Source: Paratrimastix pyriformis
Taxonomy: Eukaryota > Preaxostyla > Paratrimastigidae
Assembly: GCA_027972325.1 (NCBI GenBank)
Contig: JAPMOS010000006.1
Span: forward strand, 598,501-662,500
Direction of reading: 5' to 3'
Length of the DNA stretch: 64,000 nt
Shown: positions 54,869-64,000 of the stretch, piece after piece
Layout of the letters: each line of letters begins with the position of its first letter
Position numbering within the stretch: the first letter of the stretch is position 1
Position numbers and translations under genes: made by a program
The notes under the pieces: model-generated
The model's database searches: none
What the model was told of the DNA's origin: nothing
The model's input: only the letters and a program-made list of their open reading frames with translations

Positions 54869-57800
54869 ATGAACCCGAAAAGCGAGAGGACCAAGCAGAT
54901 TCGCTCTTATTTTTCGCACATCGATGAAATGATTAAGGGCGGCTCGATCGAGGACGAGGACCGTTTTTTGATGATGGAGAATGTGTTTGGTGAGATCGCA
55001 GGGAAGGAGTCAGCGGTTGCTATGGACGTTTATACAAGCCGCGTAATCGAAGAGATTCTTCGGATTTCAACGCCGCTCCAGATCCGCAAATATTTCGCAG
55101 CCATTTCTGGGGACGTCTGTAATCTTGTTCCCCAGCTGTCCCTTTGCATACTTCCGTTTAGTTCATGACGCTACTCCCTCACCGATATGGCTCTCATGTT
55201 TGCGAAACGATTTTGGGATGTGCCCTCCAAGCATGTCTCTACAATCCTTCCGAGCTGGCCGCCCAAGAAATGGAGACTGCACTCCCCACGCTGGAGCAGC
55301 TTCTGACGACCTTGGTTGAGGTTTGCTTTTTGGATCGTTGAGAAGACTACATCACCCCCTCTCCCCCCCCCACCCCACCCCCTGCCCCTTGTCCCCTTGT
55401 CCCCTTGTCCCTTGTCCCTTCGGTGACAGTCCCTCCAACACAACTGGCTGGACGCCCTCACGGACACCTACGCGAACCACGTCCTGCGCGGCCTGATCTT
55501 CACTCGGGGTCCCGTCCCCCACTCGGCCGAGCAGCAGGGCAAACCGCTCCGCGGCAAGCGGGTGAGCGCGAACGTCCCGAGGATCGCGCGGCGGTCCGCC
55601 TGCTGCCCCGTCCTCCATCCCTCGCACCACCATCCTCGGCCCTCGGGTGGGGGGGGGGGGGGGGGGGAAAGTGGAGGGGCGACCTATGCATCCGCTTGCA
55701 GCCAACCCCCCTATCGCGACCCTGATCTCACTCCCCCTCTCCCTCCCCTCCCTGCTGTGGCCTCCCGTGCCTGTGGCCCTGTGGGCGATAGCCTGCTCCA
55801 CCCCCGTACCCGGCCCTGTTCCGCCGAGTGGTAGAGACGCTGCTCGACTGCCTGCACCACCCCGAGGAGCACCAGGCCCTGGCCACGGGCCGCCGGGCCC
55901 GCCGCAACCAGTGGGCCCAGAAGCTGCGCCGCCCCAAGCCCGGCCAGGAGGCCCCCCAGGAGGGCAGCCAGGAAGGCCAGGGGGAAGACCAGCAGGAGCA
56001 GCAGGAACAGGAGCAGGGGGAGGAGCAGGAGGAGCAGGGGGAGGAAGAGGGCCAGCAGGAGATGAGCGAGGGCAACCGGGTGCTGATGGAGTGCCGCCAG
56101 CAGTGGTGGACGCTGCTCCTGCACCCCGTCTCGACCCTCGTCTACCAGGTCCTTCGAGCCGGGGTGGCCCTGCTGCTGCTGCTGCTGCTGCTGCTGCTTG
56201 GGCTCTGTCTCACATGGGGCTCCTCTCCTCTCCTCTGGTGTCCCCCTTGGCGGCCGGTGAGCAGGACCTGCTGGTGGCGTGCCGGTCGGCGGACCTCTAC
56301 GCCCAGGCCCACCCGGCCGGCTCGCCCGAGCTGCTGCCCCTGCGGGAGGTGGTGGCCACCATCCTCGGCACCAACGCCCCCGCCCAGGCCGAGGCCGAGG
56401 CCCAGGAGAGCGACGAGCAGCCCCCGGCGCAGCAGGGGCCCCAGGTGCTGCTGGCCGACGGGAGCGGCTGCCGGGTGATGGAGGCCATCATCAGGGTCCG
56501 CTGCCCTGCCCCGCCTTGCCCTGCCCCTACCCCCGACCAGTCGCCCCCGGCCGCTCCACGTCATCATCGGATCGACGTGCTCATCGCCGGATTGTCTCTC
56601 TCTCTCTCTCTCCCCCCCCTCCTCCCTCCTCCTCCCTCCCTCCCTTCCTCCTCCTCCCCCGCGGCGTCCGGGGCCCGCCAGTGCTGCGACGCGGAGCTGC
56701 TGGGCCAGCTGGCCGATGCGCACTTCCTGCCCCACATCGAGGCCCTCCACGCCCACGGCACGGCCTCCTTCGCCCTGACGGTCCGCCCCGCCCCCACCCT
56801 GGACCCCTCGCCCCTCGGGGCGTCCGAGGCTTGCGGCTGACTGTGCGGCTGACGATCCGGCTGACTGTGCCTCTGCTTGGCGGGGCCGCCCAGAGCTGCT
56901 GCGGTGCGTGTCCCGGGTGCAGCCGACCAGCTGGCGGGGAGGCTGGCCGAGCCCCTCGTGGCCCAGCTGGATGCGCTCTTCGGTCCGCACACCGCCGCCG
57001 CCGCCGCTGCTGCTGCTGCTGCTGCTGACCCTTCCTCGCCCTCCGCCCGGCCCGGCCCCGGTTCTTGCTCACGGGGGCCTTTGGGCTGCGTGCAGAGGAG
57101 CGCCGGTGGCCGCTCATCTGGCGCCTGGTCGAGCTGGCCCAGACGTGCTCCGTCCAGCAGCGGGAGCTGTGCAAGGTCCATAGCCCCCCCCACCACCACC
57201 ACCATCTCGTGAAGGCCTTCCTATGGGTCTCCCTCCCTCTCCATCCCTTTTCTTTGCCCCTCTGACCCTCGTCGTCTGTTCGTCCCCGTCTGCCCGCGGC
57301 TCCCCGCGGCACGGGCAGGGCCTCATGGCCGCCCTGAAGAGCCGCCCCCCGGCCATGGGGCACCCCTCGTGGTTCGTCCGCAAGCTGCTGGCCCTCGGGT
57401 GCGCCCCCAGCAGGTCCGCCCCCGCCTCCCCCACTCCCGCATGAGGCGTCTGGCACTCCGCTCACCCGCCCACGCACCCGCCCACGCACCCGCCGCGGGG
57501 GTGGCTGGGCGGACGGTGGGCGCAGGAGGTGGGGTGAGCAGCAGGGCGAGCAGGGCGAGCAGCCGGAGGGGCAGGCCGCGGAGGCGCCCGTGCAGGCCTC
57601 CTTCCACGGGGCCCAGATGGTGGCGCTCTTCATGCAGGCCCCCATGGAGGCCGCCCAGCCCCTCCACCAGAGGTCCGCCCCCCTCCCAGCCCACATTCAG
57701 CTGGCCTCACCTGCCCCCCATCCGGCCCTCCCTCCCTCCCTCCCTCCCTCCCTCCCTCCCCTCCCTCCCTCCCTCCTCCTCCTCCCTCCCACCCTCCCAC

Positions 57801-59298
57801 CCTCCCAGCATCGCCGCCCTGGAGGGGCCGGCCGTGCTCGGGATGGCCCTGAGCCAGTTCGGCACGATGGCCGTCCAGGCCATGTTCGGCTCGCCCGCCC
57901 TGGTCTGCCCCCGGCATCCGCCCCTGGTGGGGTGGGGTGGGGTGGGGTGGGGGTTGGGCTCAATGGGCGGCTCATGGCTGTCTGTCTGGTGGGCTCGGTC
58001 TGGCTGGCCCTGGCGGCCCCACCCAGTCGCGGAACGCCAAGAAGAAGCTCGCATCGGCCCTGATCCCCCACGCCCGCGATGTCTGTACCGCCCCCCCTCC
58101 CATCCACCAGCCCTCCCGTCCGCCCTCCCCTGGCGGTCCCTCGATGGCGGAGCCGCTCACTTGATGACCGCTCACTCCCTGATGGGGTTTCGGGTGGCAG
58201 TTGGCAGCTGACCAGCGGGGCAGCCTGGCCCTCGAGCAGTGCTTCCTCAACGGCGACATCAACATCAGGGTCCGCCCCGCCCCGCCTCGCCCCGCCTCGC
58301 CCCGCCTCGCCCCGCCTCGCCCCGCCTCGCCTCGTCGTCGCTGTGTGTGGCTCTGGCCCCATGTGTGGCTCTGGCCCCATGTGTGGCTCTGGCCCCATGT
58401 GTGGCTCTGGCCCCATGTGTGGCTCTGGCCCCATGTGTGGCTCTGGCCCCACGTGGTTGGACGTGTTGTGGGCCTGACGGCTACTGGGCTCCGGTGCGTG
58501 TGCTGTGCGGCTGTGCGGCCGGGGGGACGGGCCGCAGGAGCGTATCGTGGAGGAGCTCTGCAAGGGCGACAAGGGCGCCGCCCTCAAGCGGAACGTGTAC
58601 GGACGCATCGTCTGGTCCAAGTGCCGCTGCGACCAGTATCTCCACAAGGTCCGCCCGGCGCCCGCCCCCGATCGGATCGGATGTCCAGGGCAGCCGCTTC
58701 CCCCCCGCCCCCCCGCCCTTCGCCCTTCGCCCTCCCTCCGCTGACGTCTATTTCCTCTCCGTCCCCTCTCCGGCCTGGGCACCGCCAGTACGACGACTGG
58801 AAGCGCAACGCGCAGGCCGAGATCCGCACCCAGACCCTGACCGCCCAGTTCCTCAAGCCCCTGGCCCCGGCCCCCGCCCCGCAGCCCGCAAAGCAACAGC
58901 CCAAGAAGGCCCCCGCCCCCGCCCCCGCCCCGGCACCTGCCCCGTCAGCCCCAGTTGCTTCGGTTGCTTCGGCTGCCACCAAGAAGCATCCACGGCCCCC
59001 AAGGGAAGAGCAGGAGCAGCACGAAGACAGCGAGACCCAGGATGAGCAGGAGGAGCAGGATGAGCAGGAGGAGCAGGAGCAGGCTCAGGCCCCACGGAAG
59101 AAGGCCGGGCCGGCCGCCAAGAAGCACCAGCCTCAGGCCCAACCAGCCGAGGCCGAAGACGAAGCCGAGGAGGAGCAGGAGGAGCAGGAGGAGCAGAAGC
59201 CCGCCCCCAAGGGGAAAGCCCCGGCCCGGCCTGAGACCCAGCAGAAGCAGAAGCCCGCCCCCAAGTTGGGTGCCACAAAGCGCCCCAGGCGAGAGTAA
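54869..59298 (+). CDS. NOP9: NOP9-like Pumilio-repeat nucleolar protein
   Basis: NOP9 is a PUF-like protein that binds 20S pre-rRNA near the 3' end of 18S and restrains its cleavage by NOB1. Exon 1 (54869-55114) codes RTKQIRSYFSHIDEMI, DRFLMMENVFGEIAGKE and YTSRVIEEILR. It splices by gtctgt to FMTLLPHRYGSHVCETILG, a typical Pumilio helix. Later exons give WLDALTDTYANHVLRGLIF, VVETLLDCLHHPEE, a Gln/Glu-rich insert (55960-56060), DGSGCRVMEAII, LAADQRGSLALEQCFL, GDKGAALKRNVYGRIVWSKC and DDWKRNAQAEIRT. A Lys/Ala/Pro and acidic tail ends KRPRRE at the TAA (59296-59298), as nucleolar proteins often do. RYGSHV, ANHVLR, GCRVM and YGRIVW are degenerate PUF motifs. Introns use gtctgt, gtttgc and many gtccgc donors. 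Confidence 0.88.
58342..58450 (+). repeat. 18-bp minisatellite TGTGTGGCTCTGGCCCCA, about 6 copies
   Basis: A perfect head-to-tail array lies in a NOP9 intron, following a CCCGCCTCG pentamer/nonamer run (58270-58330). Confidence 0.93.
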
Positions 59299-59391
59299 TC
59301 AGGGGGCGCGACGTGATGGTCGGTCGAGTGCCTGGGTTCCTTGCACTCGGCCAAAAAAACCGACCGTCCGTTTTTTCAGAGCACTGCTGCT

Positions 59392-62005
59392 ATGGAGGAC
59401 AGACGTCAAAAAATTCTGGAGCAGATGCACTTTTACTTCTCCGACATGAACCTCGTCTGTCCGCACATCGTCGGCCGGGCTGTGGTGGCGACGGATCTAT
59501 AGAGTCGTGATGCGTTTTTACGGGACCAAATCAAAGAGGATGGCTGGATCAGCACATCCGTTTTTGCATCCTTTAAACGCATTAGTCGGCTGACAATGTC
59601 TGCCGATGTTTTCTTCCTTTCGCCAACATGCATATATCCCAGGGACACCGCCGCCATCGTTGATGCGGTCCAAGGAAGCGAACTCATCGAAACGAACGCC
59701 TCTGGTACTGCATTCAGGCGCCGGGGGGCTCTGCCTCCCCTGGCGGTGGAACGGCGGGCCATCAAGGCCGCATCGCAGACCACCTTCCAACAGGCCCCAG
59801 CCGTGGCCGCCGTCCCCGTGGCCCCGGCCCCCTCGGGCGTCCTCCGGGTCCTTGTCATCACCGACACACACGTCTGTGGGCGCGGGTCGCATCCCGGGGG
59901 ACGCTGACCATGCCGCCCCCCGGCTGGTGCCGCCCTCGCCCCGCCCCCCAGGGAGACCTCGACCGGATCAACGTCCTGGCCGAGCGGGAGAACGTCCAGG
60001 CCGTGCTCCACTGCGGGGTCTGCGCCATCCACCCCCTCCACCCTCCCGCCCCGATGGGCATGCATTCTGAATGCTGGGATCCCCCTGGTCGGGGTGTTCG
60101 TGTGGGGCAGGACTTCGGCTTCTACACGGCCGAGAGCCTGGACAGCATCGAGGAGCGCGAGCTGCACCTGATCGTCAAGCACTCGCACGACTTCTCGGCC
60201 CCCCAGAAGGCCGAGGCGGCCAAGCTCTTCCGGGATGGCGGCGGCCTGCGGGCCTGGATGCGTCGGCAGCCATTCCACCTCTCCACCCTGCCCGACTACC
60301 TGGCGGGCACCAAGCAGTTCAAGGTGCGCCCCGCCGCCCACTGCCCCTCCACCAGTTGTCCCGCCCCGTCCCATCAGCCCCCTCCTCCCCCTCCCTCCTC
60401 CCTCCCTCCCTCCCTCCCTCCTCCCCCTCCCTCCCCCCTACCCCCTTCCCCTACCCCATCCACCCCATCCGCCCTCCACCCATCCGCCCCTCCACCCCTC
60501 CACCCCTCCACCCGCCCACCCGCCCACCGGGTTCTTGCCGTTGTTGTCTCGGGGTGGCGACCAGGTGCCCGTCTTTGCCATCTGGGGCAACCACGACGAC
60601 CGGGGTCATCGCTGCAGGCCGGGTGCCCAACCCGCACCTGGTCGACCACAACGCCTTCTTCCGGGTGGGGCGCCTCTGCGTCTACGGGCTGGGCGGCAAC
60701 TTCCTCCCGAGCGATTCTTTGAGCCCGGTCCGTCCGTCCCCCCCCCCCCCCCCCCCCCGATCTCCAGCCTCCCGTCATTCGCTCACCCGGGCAGCGATGG
60801 CATCCTTTGGGGGCATCCTGGGGTCGGGCATCACCAGGGCGGGCCGGCAAGGTGTGGACCACTTTCACCGAGATCGGCGGCCTCATCCAGACGGTCAAGG
60901 TCGGTGCCGCCCACGCCCTCCCGCCCCTCAGCCCGGCCCTGTCCCGCCCCCCTGCTCCGTGTCCCCCTCCCGGTCTGATCCCGTCCTTGTTGTGCCGGCT
61001 GGGCGTTGCGTTGCGTTGCGTGGCGGGGTGGTGGGCTGCAGAACGCCCCTCGGAACGCCGGGGACGTGAGCGTCTTCCTGACGCACTGCTCGCCGGCCAT
61101 CTGCCCGTCCCTCTCGCTCCTGGGGCGGACCCTCCAGCCCGACCTGTGCTTCTCGGGCCACATGGGGCCCTACTATGCTCACAGGTCCCGCCCTCCCGCT
61201 GCCTGGCCCAGACCCGCGCCCTCGCCACCTCCCCGACTGCTCGTGCTCATTTACCACGACTGCATCCCCGGGGTGGTGGTTGGGGCCCGGCGCGCGCATG
61301 GCCAGTTGGAACAACGCCGCAGTTCGGGATACGGCCGCCTGCCTGCGCTGGCTGGCGAGCGACGTGGGGCTCTTCGCGGGGGACCTCGACCCCCAGCAGT
61401 CTCCCCCAGCCGCCACGCGCACCGCCCCCGCCCCCGCCCCCGCCCCCGCCCCGGCCTCCGGGGCGACCACACTCCCCGCGGGCCCCGTGACGACCGTCGT
61501 TGCCCCTGCCCCCGGGGCGGCGCCAACAGCCCCTGCCCCGTCTCCACCCCGCCCGCCGGCAGGCCCCGCAGGCCTTCTTCCCGCTCCGGCTGAGCCCGGG
61601 GATGCGGGGCGGGTCCTGCCCACCGATCCGGTGCACTGGTGGCGAGCCCGCCATCCGGGGGGGCAACCGGTCTTCCCCACCGAGGCGGCCTGCGTGGAGG
61701 CGGCCCTGGACATGTTCCGCGGCATCCGCAGGGAGGCCAGCGCCCCCGCGCCCGCCGGGACTGGCGACCGGAGGCCGCCCATGCCCCAGTGGATGTTCCG
61801 GCCCAACTACTACAACTTGGTCCGCCGCCCCCGCCCCCGCCACCCCCCTTGTCCCCGCCACCGCCCCCACAGCAGTCGTTCATGCCGTGTTCGCTCGGTG
61901 GCGGTGGTGGGGAGGCAGCCCGATGCCCCCAACGGGTACGCGGTCATCGAGGTGCCCCCCACGGGCTGGGCACGCGTCAACACCATCAGCACCCTCGAGC
62001 GGTGA
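59392..62005 (+). CDS. La-motif / DUF2433 calcineurin-like metallophosphoesterase fusion
   Basis: The ATG at 59392 opens MEDRRQKILEQMHFYFSDMNL, a La motif. It is spliced (donor gtctgt) to DAFLRDQIKEDGWISTSVFASFKRI, the rest of the winged-helix La fold that binds RNA 3' ends. After a linker, a metallophosphoesterase domain begins: LRVLVITDTH, then DLDRINVLAERENVQAVLHCGDFGFY, LSTLPDYLAGTKQF, VPVFAIWGNHDD, PNPHLVDHNAFF, LCVYGLGGNFLPS, VWTTFTEIGGL, FLTHCSPAICPS and SGHMGPYYAH. The D-x-H, GD, GNH, H and GH-x-H metal ligands are all present. FGFY after GD, the LPDYLAGTKQFPV-type block and LTHCSP recall fungal DUF2433 proteins. The C-terminus includes MFRPNYYNL and ends NTISTLER. Substrate is unknown. 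An RNA end or nucleotide is suggested only by the La domain. Confidence 0.82.
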
Positions 62006-62467
62006 GCAGCCCCACGGCCCCTTCCTCCTGGCGGGAACGACGGGGGCGCGGGACGGGGGGAAGGGAAGAAGGCCTCTCGTCGTGTTTGAAGGAAACGGTC
62101 ACAAGAAAGAGAAGCGCGCCACCCATCATCCATCGCGCCCCCTCCACAAAAACCTTCGCGGGAGCCACAGAAAGACCCGACCGCTCGGCCCTCCGCGCGA
62201 CCTCCGACCCCCCCCTCCCGACCCGACCCGAGGCCGAAGAAACAGAAAAAAAGAAGCCGACATACGGCCACGGTCCGGCCGGCCACCGTCTTCTTGATGC
62301 CCTCCTCCCCCGGGCAACACCACCCAGCCAAAAGACAACTCACGGGAAAACCATCGTCCCCCCAGCGCACTCTCCCAGCAGGCCCGACAGCTCAGTGCAA
62401 GTACCGGTAAAAAAACACCACGGAGAGAAGTCCATGTGCGGGTGTGAGGGAAGGGCCTCGGGCGGGT
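62006..62467. other. Convergent 3' spacer (La-MPE / zinc-finger gene)
   Basis: 462 bp between facing stops, A-rich in the middle. I saw no coding signal, tRNA or repeat. Confidence 0.5.
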
Positions 62468-63641
62468 TTAGGCCCGAGGGGTGTTGCACCGGTGGCACGA
62501 GGTGCGCCGGGCGAAGTTCTGGTTGCCGCAGGACTGGCAAACCCAATCGCCATCACGGAACTGGTACCCGCCCATGCGGGGGGGTCCTTGAGGAGGCATC
62601 ATCCCATAGGGGACGGGAGGCATGCCGTAAGGCATCTGGGGCATCTGGGGCATCTGAGGCATCTGGGGCATCGGGGGCATCGGGGGGGCGCCATACGGAC
62701 TACCAAAAGGAAGATATGGTAACAGAAGCCAGCGCACAGACACTTGAGCGGGAGGGGGTGCAGTACCCCGAGGGCAATTGCATCGGTGGCAGAACGTCCG
62801 ATGAGGGAAGTTGTTGTTGCCACTGGGATCACAAGTCAAACATGATTGGAAGGGACCAAAAACAACTCAACAAACCATGCGGGACAGATCCATTCCTGAG
62901 CTGTTTCAGTCGATGGGGGAAGATCGTACATATTTGCAGGCGCCCCAAACGGTTTTGGAGTTTCGCACTTGAAGCAGACGGGACGCCGAGCGAAATTCAA
63001 CGCCTGGCTGTTTTTGAAGAGGAGTGAGTTAGTTTGCGAGGAGACGATAGCTGGAGCAGAACCACTAGGAAGAAGCACAAATCCGAGCTAAAATGAGAAT
63101 GTTGTAAAATATCAAACAGACTCTCGGGCAGTTCCAATCACCAGGCCGCATCTGGACAGAGGGCATCCCACCAGGAGTAGGGGCAGCACCGCCAACCCCA
63201 GCGCCATCTGGACGAGGAGTGGCACACGTCATGCACACACTCCGGCGGGCAAAGTTCAGCTTCGAGCATCTGCAATAGTTGAATGTGGACAGGAGAATGT
63301 GTGAATTCGTGAATAATAGGTACGGCACGCAATTTGCTGTCCTCGTTTGTCCCTTCTTCGTCACCACAAAGAGCCACACAACTCGAATCAGGAAAACATT
63401 TTTAGATTTCCGAGATCGCCCGTCGACATGCCAGCAGTACAATAGAGAAAAGATCCAAAGCCCAAACAGACTGAGGGCAAGTCCAATCGCCTGGGCGGGT
63501 CTCCATTTTAGATCGATCGAGGTCGCTGACTCCGTGGGGACTGACACGTCGGGTGCCCTCGTTGGGTTGAATTGGGTCGTTTGGTTTTGATCTCGTTCCC
63601 GCCCTGAGACTTCCCAGGATCTCTTCTTTTTCGTCTTTCAT
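62468..63641 (-). CDS. Multi-RanBP2-type zinc-finger RNA-binding protein
   Basis: RanBP2-type fingers (W-x-C-x2-4-C-x3-N-x6-C-x2-C) bind single-stranded RNA, as in ZRANB2 and FUS. The ATG at 63641 leads to [13 protein letters not shown], joined by donor gtctgt to [17 protein letters not shown]. Next come [10 protein letters not shown] joined to [19 protein letters not shown], then [20 protein letters not shown], a Met/Pro/Gln-rich linker ([11 protein letters not shown], about 62630-62680) and [22 protein letters not shown], ending NTPRA at the stop 62468-62470. At least four fingers are thus visible, each with the Asn and paired Arg that stack on a GGU core in known structures. Two of the fingers are split by introns at the same place. 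It could act in splicing or mRNA processing. Confidence 0.85.
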
Positions 63642-63864
63642 TGATCATCCTCAAGAGTTAGTCGACGGGTTTCCCCACCACACAGATATAATGCTCTCGC
63701 CTTTCCTGTGAAACTGCCGCGTGGACGTAGACCACCACCTACTCGTTCTTCTTGCGCCTTGGTTCCCTGAGCCGGGGTTCGTCTGGGCAGATTGAATCTG
63801 ACAGGGGCTGACGAGTGGGTGGCGACTTCTGCCACAACCTACAGACATACCGGAATCGGAAAAA
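63642..63864. promoter_or_regulatory. Divergent spacer at right end
   Basis: 223 bp lie between the zinc-finger start and a possible plus-strand start. No motif was recognised. Confidence 0.3.
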
Positions 63865-64000
63865 TGACCTCTCCGACGCCAGCGAAAAAGTCTCTTGATT
63901 CACCCACGTCAAAAGGAAAAATTGAGCTAACCGCAAGAACCAGGGTAATAACAGCGACCGCAAGACTTCGCTAAATCATGAGCGCCGAGCCGCAACGCTG
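63865..64000 (+). CDS. Possible first exon of a further gene (partial)
   Basis: An ATG at 63865 opens TSPTPAKKSLDSPTSKGKI, a Ser/Thr/Lys-rich start typical of disordered N-termini. It reaches a stop at 63972-63974 unless spliced at a GT near 63945. The position is right for a head-to-head partner of the zinc-finger gene, but nothing homologous can be seen. Confidence 0.25.

Overview
The window is nuclear DNA of a GC-rich, intron-dense unicellular eukaryote. It has no bacterial operon structure. Almost every gene is cut by short introns (45-118 bp in the 20 I could fix exactly) and encodes a recognisable eukaryotic protein: importin-alpha, kinesin, the snoRNP/spliceosome protein SNU13, RBBP6/Mpe1, NOP9, a sirtuin and others. 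The axonemal protein EFHC1/Rib72, the PDE6-delta lipid chaperone and a kinesin point to a flagellated protist. The lineage cannot be proved from this DNA; an excavate-like flagellate would fit, but that is a guess.

Layout. 1-4800: ATG101 (minus, runs off the left edge), then an NCLX-type cation exchanger and a SIRT6/7-like sirtuin (both plus). 5038-12021 (minus): an importin-alpha ARM protein and an RCC1-UIM-BTB-BTB protein, joined by an in-frame, phase-compatible intron so that they may be one gene. 12508-14058 (minus): an LCAT/PLA2G15-type lipase. 14273 to about 23.8 kb (plus): a very intron-rich kinesin. 24.6-28.1 kb (minus): an APC-family amino acid/polyamine transporter. 28314-31582 (plus): a coiled-coil protein. 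31.6-32.9 kb: a mosaic of a minisatellite, a 257-bp retroposon-like insertion and a truncated copy of the LCAT gene. 32905-37660: EFHC1. 38018-39483: PDE6D and SNU13, divergent. 39634-43751 (minus): RBBP6/Mpe1. 43898-53610 (plus): a large unrecognised protein with a helical N-terminus and a huge Pro/Ser/Ala-rich tail. 54117-54.8 kb (minus): a DUF1349 protein. 54869-59298: NOP9. 59392-62005: a La-motif/DUF2433 metallophosphoesterase fusion. 62468-63641 (minus): a RanBP2-type zinc-finger protein. A gene fragment starts at 63865.

Most notable: introns do not use the usual GTRAG donor. In four genes whose exons I joined with the frame checked throughout, 16 of 20 donors are GTCYG and none is GTRAG, while two GTAAGT sequences sit unused inside exons. 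Long intronic C-tracts lie mostly on the sense strand, and nearly every gene begins AT-richer and turns sharply GC-rich downstream. A trinucleotide array of about 335 CAC units sits in a single intron; it looks like a poly-His or poly-Pro protein only if splicing is ignored.

Genes are tightly packed, often as head-to-head pairs with 50-150 bp between starts: ATG101/NCLX, LCAT/kinesin, PDE6D/SNU13, RBBP6/unknown, DUF1349/NOP9. There is no pathway cluster. The functions are housekeeping (nuclear transport, ribosome biogenesis, mRNA 3'-end formation, splicing) and flagellar.
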